Of a DNA stretch of 64,000 bases, positions 55,792 to 64,000 are shown piece by piece. The stretch covers positions 604,013 to 668,012 of the forward strand of contig MU006230.1 of assembly GCA_010093685.1 (NCBI GenBank), read 5' to 3'. Position 1 is the first letter of the stretch. Each line of letters begins with the position of its first letter. Source of the DNA: Ophiobolus disseminans (lineage: Eukaryota; Ascomycota; Dothideomycetes; Pleosporales; Phaeosphaeriaceae). The position numbers were made by a program, and so were the translations under genes. Under the pieces are notes generated by a model. It saw only the letters and a list, made by a program, of their open reading frames with translations, ran no database searches and was not told the origin of the DNA.

Positions 55792-58700
55792 ATTTGTTGG
55801 TAAAGATCGACTTAGATTGGGACGTAGAAGCTAAGGACTCGTGGTTGGACGTCGAAGGACTGACTGCTGAACACCTGAAAGAGTGAAGTTATTCAGCAAA
55901 AATGAAGGTTGACGAAGTCCTGCTTGTTGCGGTAGGGAGCGAGTCGAAGCGCCTGGGGGATGCGTGTAAATAAGATGGCTGAATCCTAGCACACGACGCC
56001 CAGGGCCACTTGGGAGCCCACCCGCCATGGAACGAATCGTCACTCATGGCGTCGGCTTGTTTAGACCGGTATCAAACGTCGTGGCTTGTCCGGAGAACAG
56101 GCACGGAAGAGTATGCGTGGCCCATAAGGGAACTCTCTAAGACGCATCGAGCAAGGGGCGAGCCAATCGGACAAGTGCGGTGCCTGATCGGCAGGGCACC
56201 TCCCATGCAACTGGCTGTATTTTCAACCACCTCATGTCGGATAAGCTGCAAAAGCAGAGTAAATTACGGCCGGGATTATTGTCGATCCAAGTCAGCTTCT
56301 TTTTCGACCTGCAGCTGGAAGCAGAAATTTCGAACTGAAGGGATGCAATTCGTCAGGCGCAAGTCGCTACCACTCGTTGCCAGCAACACATCTCTTTGGC
56401 TCAGACCTGTTGAGAAGTGATTTTAGATTTCACACTTCTGAGCCTCGAAGGTGACGATGATGGCTGTTCAGGGATCGAAACGAGATGAACCTACTTGGCA
56501 AGCCTCGCAAGTGGCCCTAATCGATGTCTCTGCCGACCACGCGAGACTTGGAAAGGGGCTGCATGCTTCAGGCCAGGCTTCGTCACAACTGATCGGATGG
56601 GCGATGCGACACGTCTTCAGCGCGCGCGCTCTGTGAGGCGACAGCGCGAATACTTATTGATCTTTTATTGGATGCGCAGAGACTGACCACGGTCGCGAGC
56701 TGTCCTTCGATGGCTAGCAGCCCAATGCTGTGTGTTGTCGCATTGCGTCGATTGCTCGGACCACCCACAAGAGGCTGTATCCACATATAATCTCCTCCTG
56801 CCCACCAACGGGAGGTCGGACAATCAAGCCTCGGATGAGCACCGTCCTTTCAATATTGACATTTCTCGCCGCCAATGCTCAAGGACTGATTGGCCTCTTT
56901 GGTGTGGGAGTTGCGCACTTGGAAGGCCACGGATGACGTAAGATTGCCGTGGCACATGGCATTCAGGCCGTCGAACACAGCATGCGACCCGGTCATACCT
57001 ACCTAGGTGCTGTTAATTTTGTGAGAAGTGTTGTGTCGGTTTCGCGATGCAGTGTTGTGAGTCGTGGCAGAGTAGGCGCAAATCATTAGGTACGATCGTA
57101 CGAGAAGAGGATAGAGGGATGAAGAGATCTGGTAGAGCACGTGCACGCTTGTCAGCACGTGACTAAGTTGTGCTTCCCAACCTGGAAAGGTTGTTCTTCC
57201 ACCACACCACAATAATTCCTTCTGCTCATTCGTACCTTCTTGGAACTTTTTTCTTTGGATCATGTTATGCCTTGTCATGTACTACCCATGAGCGTCCTGT
57301 TTTACCCCCTCAATCTTGCAATATTTCTCAGTACTCAGGTGTCTGACTCAACTTGCTGAATTTATCATTTAATCTAGAACGGACGTCGATGCGCTTCTCA
57401 ATTGTTGTCTCTTCTCATTCTCTTCGGTGGCAATCCATCGGCATGTTGTCCATTCCAGTGAGTGCTATGCATTCGAATATTCTTTGTTGGCAACGACGAC
57501 TACGCGAACGTATGGATTACCTTTTGCTCATCATCTGCTCAAGACTTGCAAAGCGCTAGTCGAGCAACGACTGACGTGTCCCGTACGTTGCACCTGACTA
57601 AAGATACCACGTGTTTTTCTTCTCCGATGGTTCGCATGGCCATCCCGACGGTATGGGAAGGGATGTTGTACGGGACGACCTTGCTTCACATCGGTCACTG
57701 AACCACTTCCTGTCACGCTTCCCAAATCACACACAAGTATCAAATCGCAATTGTTAGATCGAATCTTTCGCCCACTCAAGCCAGTGGACATCGCCGATAG
57801 TACCACGCGTTTTAGCAGGCCTCGACTGAACATGTTCAATTCTTATGCTACATGTCCTTAGTCAAAGTATTCAAAAAGAGCAGGTCGATACCCACAACAG
57901 TTATGATGGTGAGTGGTTGGCTATACACATTTTTACAAGATCTTCCAGGCATACATCTCAGCCGTGGGAAACATCCGACTTTCTCAATAACGAACAGCCG
58001 TTAGAGCTACCTTTGCATGCAGTCACTATTATACGAGTAGCTGTACGCTGCAAGAGAGGTAGTAAGCCTTGAGCATCTTCATTGTTCTGTGTTTTCCAAA
58101 AAGCTCACGAGGCGGCAAACTAGCGAAGCAGTCCGAACGTTGAAACCCAAGAATCTACGACATCTATCGTACATGGATCTGCCAAGGCAAAGTCTGCGAT
58201 GTGGTTTTCAGCAAACTCTCTAGAATCTCCCAGTATCGGACAACGAGGCTCTGGCAACGCCAGAAATCTACTACATATTGTGTAGGTTATCTTCGTAAAA
58301 GCTCAACAGCTACAACATCCAACAAAGCGGAACAACCTCAGCGTCAAGATTGCGCACGGTAGACTCCACTTGCATCACATTCATCGTCTCTAAGCATCAA
58401 GAATCATGCCACTGGCTGCACAGAGTGGTTTGCTCTCGAACGACACGGATTCGGCTTATCTGCTTGACAGATGTACATTGACCAAGATAGCCAGGATCTG
58501 CTTGCTATTATTCGTTTCGACAATGGGACTCCGGGTGCATGCTCGTCACGCACATCTCAGCCAGCGCATTTCTCAAGCTTTCATCGGCTCGAGACTCTCC
58601 GTACTGTAACAAGCCTCCGGGAGCTTCTCTCCGAGACAAGGTCTTAACACTTCCAACAATCGTGAGCCCTGTGGATAGATGGCCTGCAGCGCTCTCAAAG

Positions 58701-61700
58701 ACCAAGCGGTGTAGCACACTCGAGCATCGGATAAGCCAGAGAGAGAGATAGACTTAGCTGACTGTCATTCGCTGCCGAGCGAAATACATTGCTGTACATG
58801 ATGCAGATGCAAGGCTTGCGTAAATCCTAGGCACGAAATTGGTTGGTGCGCCCAGGATGCATAACGAGTTCGTACGGGTATTATGATTGTACCCACCATG
58901 TTCCGCCGCCAAAGCGATCGCCGATCAGATATCTTTTTTAGGAGCTCTTCAAAAGCGATCTTCTCAATTGCGCAACAGTCTGTTAGGGAAATTTCTTTTG
59001 GGGAAGTACCAATTGAACCCATGCTCGGTCACTTCCCTGCTTGCGCACATTGCTTGCCAGGCTGGCGTGTCTTTCGACGATCGAAGACTTTCCGCACGGG
59101 AATATGACGGGCAGCGCCGTTGTTTGGAAGATCGCATCCAAGATGCGGACAGGTCGCAAAATCTCTACAGGCATCATCCGCAACCATCGCCGACGTTTCA
59201 ATCATCCACCCGACAATGTTTGCGACAAACAACTCTGCAGTGCCCATTGTGTAGGGTTGCACGAGACTTGAAACATGTCGGGAAACGCTTCAGATCCGCG
59301 ACGGCTGAAAGTCCTCGCATGCTAGACTTCCAAGGTTATTACCACGTCCAACTTGTGTGAACCCATGTCTCTCCACCCAACGGTCTGGGTCAAAGCTGCA
59401 GCTTGGCACGTTGATCGGTGAGATCTCAGTATGTAGCATCTAATTTTCACGCTCACTGGTCGAAAAAGCCATAGTTCTTGGGCTAAGAGCCGAGACTATC
59501 GGCACTTGGTATTGATGAAGATGATGTTGGGCAACACCGATAAGACTGAATTCTTCGAAGTCGGACTGTCTAACCGCCGACTTTTCTAGAGGTACATATC
59601 ACAGAAGTCGCAGTGCGCTTCGAAAGAGAGGCATCAGCCAATTTCCGTACTTTCGGTGCTTATCACATTTACTTCTCGATGTCTTCTCGAAATCACTTCC
59701 TACGCATACACGAGCATCCGCAAGCCATGTGCAGATGTCACCGAGAGAAAAACGGCGAAATTTACCACAAGCGGTCTAATTCTCACACAGCTGCACGCTC
59801 TCAATGCACGCAATGCATATCACAGTGCATTGCATCACTCTGCCCTCACTCACCCTTACAGCCCAACAACTGCACGATCCATGAGCGCTGCTATATAACG
59901 GATTAAAATAAGTTGCATGGCTAGCGGCTACCCTCGTACCCGGATCGTCGTTCGCTCGTCGCAGATTGCTCGTCACTATGCCTTGTGAGCACGTGATGGT
60001 GTTTTGTTCGGTTCCTCAAGATTGTAGCAAGGCTAATCACCTGCTGAAGCCATACCTTTAGACTGCGCGCCTGATGAACGCCACGCATACCTAGGTAACG
60101 GTATAATGAAGACGCCCACGAAATATCTGTAGCTCGATGATAACTCTTGCTCTGGATCCCACGTAAGCATCGGGCGGCACGGCAAGTGTGGCGGCGCGCG
60201 GCCCGCAACGGCTGTGTTCTGAAGAGCACTGGCTGACCGGAACGGGCCTTTATGTTGTGTCGCATTGCTTTTGTTTTTGCCGGATGTCTGTACGCTTCCT
60301 GATCTGTAATTCTGTGCAGAGAGACCCCTCGACTGGCTCAGGAAGTACTTACCGTCCCATTTAACAGTATGTTTCATCTATGCAGGGCGTACTGCGGTTG
60401 TGTTAAACATATTAGACTATGTTTCCGAATCATCGGATTCGAGGCATGACTGACATGATTCGTGTGATGACATGCTTGAGCCGCATGACCTCGGCAAGTT
60501 ATCATACATCAGCCCAGACGAGAAAACAAATCTGAAAGATAGCGGAACACGTGCTCGCATGTCATCGTGGGATGAGAGAACTCTGACAGAGCAAGAAGTC
60601 AGCTAGTCCTCCACGTGGAAGGTGAATGTACGTTTCGAGAAGGTTCGTGGGATCATTCAGCTCGTCGGTATGCGTGAACATCTGCCGTGACACCACGCAA
60701 CGACTGCCGCAGCCGCTGCTGCCGCCATCAAACAATCCCGAAGCGTCCACTCATAGAGGGTGGTCTTCTCGGCATACCGAACGGAAGCCTGTGGATGTGA
60801 CCGCCCAGTAACAGCGAAGGTGGCGAAATGTCGGTGTAAGAGTTCGTCCCGTGCGGCTTAAGAGCCGAACGTCCAACATGTATGCTATGAGCCATGCAAT
60901 GTGTAATGTTCCAAAATCTGCTTGGAATTCGAAGTTCATGGGTGCCTGCCTGTTGATATTGGGCTGCCGCATACCAATCATCAATGAGATGAAGTGACAC
61001 GTGCTGTGGTGGCTATTGTTCGTGAACCCAAGTTTTCTAAAACGGTGTGGCTGATCAAAAGCTGCATGAAATATGCTCTGCGAGGTTACAGTACCCGTTA
61101 CAGGGCCTCAGCGTGAGAAGAGAGATCTACAACCGTTGTGATTAGATTTAATCCCAGTGTATGTAGCATTCCTTTGGTATCGAAATGAAGAGGGAGATTC
61201 CAAGGTGCACCTTCTGAGCCCATGAGCTCGTAGGGCCTGCAAAAAGAATTACCGATAACCCTTACGAGGGTCTGAATCTCTTCTCTTGTGTTCTGCGTGC
61301 TCCCAAGGTCAGGCAATCGGCCACATTCCATGTGATGCAACTAACCCAAGCCGAGAATTTCTAACAAAGAAACCGGAAAAAGGAAAAAATCCCCAACTTT
61401 TGTGTGACGCGGCCCGAAGGTCAGGCAAGGTCATCGAGTGGTATCAATATGCTGGTGTCTCAAAGTCTCTCTTATCTCCGAGACAAATAGCCTAGAACGT
61501 GTGAAGTGAAAGAGGTTGCTGGCTTATGACATCCACACTAAGTGTCGGGCAGTTGGCTGCAAAGGCGGGTCGGGTAGCTGCGGTGTCTGCTTCGATCGGG
61601 CTATGGCGCGATGGTGTATTCGTAGAGGTTGCCATATCATTACATTCTCTTGCCGTTTATAGCCTTGAGTTCTACGTCACTGACCTTATTAGCCTTGATT

Positions 61701-64000
61701 GCATTTGTTTGCTAATGTGGCGTGGGCAGCTGAGATGGGGAAAAACACGCCATAAGCGTCAGATGTTGGATGAAACGGTACGTGGAGTCTCCACGGCCAA
61801 CGCTTCCAGCCCAACGAGGCAAATATGCATATAACAAGCATAACGTAGGGCATGAGATGCGACCGTAATCGGTGTATGCGTTGTAGGAAAGGGAGGTTAC
61901 CTACAAGATCAATTTGGCATTGGATGGGATCCAGCCCGGGAAACCACTAGATGGAGACAAGGTTAGCGATGACATCCCAATCTTATCTGATCATCTGTTT
62001 GGTGTCCTCTCGAGATGCGTTTGCGGCTGCAGGAGCCCATGTTGCACGGCATCCTGATAGACGGTTCGTCATTCATAGCTCTTTCTGCGGTTCCCGCGGC
62101 ATGAAACGTCTTCAACTTTCGCTGTTGAAATTCGATGGTTCAATGAATCGATGTTGGACATGCCCTGGGCCGGAATGCATTGTTGACCTCTATGTCGACC
62201 GTGCGTTCGTGAGGTGCGTATCCCGGCAATTTCCTCGAAACAACGCTGATAGTGGAGCCAAAGAGGTTCGGAACGAACTCACCTTTCGCCGTAGCCATAG
62301 TCACTACATGAAGCGAGTCATTAGCGGAGTTCAGGGGGTTGTGTGATTTGCGCCAGGATGCATTACGTACGCAGTGATAGTCAAAGTCGCCTTCTCGCCT
62401 AAGGTCATGGGCGAGCTCAACGCGGACCCCAGAATGCCTTCATCCCAACCTATGCAGAAGTGTCAGTCCACAAACGTGCACGCCTCAACGTTACAACCGG
62501 CGTATATGCAACGTGTACGATATTTTCCCGGGGCCGGTGAAGATATCGACATACCTCGAATAACGCGACCCACACCAATTGGTGTCATGAGGTCGCCACG
62601 GCCTACTGAAGAATCGAATCTACAATCACACCCGTCAATTTCCAGACTTTGTTGAACGGACCACCCATGAGTAGACGAGGGTGCTGCAGCTTACTGTTTG
62701 CCTTTCTTGTCCGGTGCGTCGTCGTCGAAGAGCCAACCTACGATCTGATTAGATGTAAGGTCAAGACACGTGAAAAATTGTGCTACCTGTGTATTCCATG
62801 GCAACTTCATCATGCTTTTTGGGCACGTCGGTGCCGTTACCACGTCTAAGCACGGTCTTTTCGACACCCATTGTGTTCGGAGAGCTGTGCTGATGTTGTG
62901 AAAGTTAGGTGTAGTCCAAGCTGGTGAAGTCTACGAGGTGTTGCGGGACAATTGGGAAGCTATCTCTTTGCAAGTCTCGAAGACGACGGAAGCTAGCGTA
63001 GACTGTTTGCTCGGGAAGGGATGGAGCCGTCTGGCTTTTAACAAGAAAGCAAAAGCTGAGCTTTGATCAAGAGGCTCCGTGGATGTGGATGTCATCTGGC
63101 TGAAAGCTTGAGTCTCAAGCCACAACTGCTCCTGCAGAGTATGCTCTGGGGTTAGCAGCAAGCTGTGCAACAGATTGGCTTGCTGGGTACTGTATCGAGT
63201 CTTTAGCCTCGCATACGCATGGTGCTCTGCATCCTTTGCTGAGTGGTGACTGCACGTAACGTACCATGGCAGCCTTAAGACCTGTCCGTCGTCGGGGGAT
63301 CCTCCCGAGGCTCAAGCCGTTCGACTTCGGATGTCGCTTGCGGTCTAGCCCTTCACCGTCTACGACATCCTGGTAGTCACGCGATTGGCTCCACGTTTGC
63401 ATGCGTTTATTCGCAAGTCTCCCGCGACTACCGACACATACGGACTGTTGCTCGCCCGCAATTATCTCCTACGTCAACCCTCGAGCCGTCATGTCATACC
63501 TATGAATTGCCGTCCCGCGCGTGGGATTATGTATCGTCTCTGACGATGCAAGGTTCGAAACATGGTGGGGTGGTGTAGTGGGGTACCTGGTACCCAAGAG
63601 CTGTACATCGTTAAGCTTCGCAGAGTGCAGCCCTTTCCACGCACATACTACGCCATTTCCAGCATGTTCGATCCGTGGCTTTGTCGCGAAACCTTAAGCT
63701 CCACATCCAGCAAGGGCATGCGTAAACAGGCCATGGGGCTTTCCATACGTCAAGGATCGCACGAGAGATAGCGTGGAAAGCGCCCCCAAGACGCCACATC
63801 AAGTCCGATGCTGTCGAATGATGCACCACATCCGTGCAGTGCACCATCACAAACCCTTACATGTGCTTTCATCTCGCCGTTCCTTTCAGTCCGCGTGGCC
63901 TGTTTTGTGCTTATGGAGGGGTACCTTTGCTATTCAGTCTAACCTTCTTCAACTCTCTCAACCCCGGTGGCGCTCTAGGTGGGCTCTTCTAAAGAGATAC
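55792..64000. other. 8.2-kb stretch without a supported gene
   Basis: Base composition is balanced, so this is neither an AT-rich repeat block nor an obvious transposon. Many short open stretches exist (for example 56010-56420, 58887-59360, 61526-61834, 61951-62346). None has a domain, signal peptide with good context, codon pattern or consistent splice structure that I can defend. Seven CACGTG sites, mostly AGCACGTG, and two ACCTAGGT octamers (57001-57008, 60089-60096) are present. A 15-bp near-palindrome GGGTACCTGGTACCC lies at 63581-63595. The gap could hold non-coding transcripts, decayed genes or long promoters. Confidence 0.5.

Noticed and set aside
57387..57560. Possible secreted protein beginning MRFSIVVSS
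   Set aside because: The hydrophobic stretch is short and weak, and no splice pattern gives a convincing continuation.
58887..59360. 157-aa open frame in the right-hand gap
   Set aside because: Begins at a TTG, no ATG-led frame of similar length, no domain and equally long frames on the other strand.
61526..61834. 102-aa open frame with two hydrophobic patches
   Set aside because: Too short and without conserved features; kept only as part of the gap description.
1..64000. CRISPR arrays, bacterial operons, rRNA genes
   Set aside because: None seen. The intron-rich genes show a fungal nuclear sequence, and no regularly spaced repeats or rRNA motifs are present.

Overview
The window is nuclear DNA of a filamentous ascomycete (Pezizomycotina). 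The evidence is many short spliceosomal introns (about 45-73 bp) with fungal donor, branch and acceptor sites, a HET-domain gene, LysM and CBM18 chitin-binding proteins, a DUF3433 protein, and transposons degraded by CpA-to-TpA mutation of the RIP type. A Dothideomycete is plausible from the small secreted proteins, but that is inference.

Layout. 1-5.7 kb is a nested pile of transposable elements. A Ty3/gypsy pol region (plus strand, full of TAG stops) lies next to an inverted partial copy of itself. It is interrupted by a 518-bp element with two 192-bp LTRs (TRIM-like) and by a 375-bp hAT-like MITE. It ends in an LTR, followed by a solo LTR that carries its own 144-bp GC-rich MITE. 5.8-19 kb holds single-copy genes, all on the minus strand: a HET-domain protein, the mitochondrial ATPase Afg1, the ankyrin/DHHC palmitoyltransferase Akr1 and a full-length ABCC transporter. 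20-22 kb has a small secreted Cys-rich protein and a conserved-looking 267-aa protein. 22.7-32.1 kb is a chitin-related cluster: a 14-exon GH18 chitinase with CBM18 modules, divergently paired with a 685-aa LysM protein and followed by a three-LysM effector-type protein. 32.8-38.2 kb has a GIY-YIG (T5orf172-type) protein with membrane segments, an AA1-like secreted protein and the ER Qa-SNARE Ufe1. 38.8-44.9 kb has cytosolic aspartate aminotransferase, a protein with a copia-Gag-like N terminus, tRNA-Ser(AGA) and an ACPS-type phosphopantetheinyl transferase. 46-53 kb has a single-pass surface protein and a 1437-aa DUF3433 membrane protein. A Bys1-like secreted protein lies at 54.9-55.8 kb. The last 8.2 kb has no gene I can support.

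How the genes relate. The housekeeping genes (AFG1, AKR1, UFE1, AAT2, PPT2, tRNA) are independent. The one clear functional grouping is the chitinase-LysM cluster: a cell-wall-targeting enzyme and two chitin-oligomer-binding proteins, with a 617-bp shared promoter between the first two. Several short palindromes built on ACCTAGGT lie in the region feeding the second LysM gene. One of them is present in one copy of a local duplication and absent from the other.

Gene models were spliced by hand. Exon phases were checked for every multi-exon gene and close without a frameshift. Domain names come from recognised motifs, not from a search.
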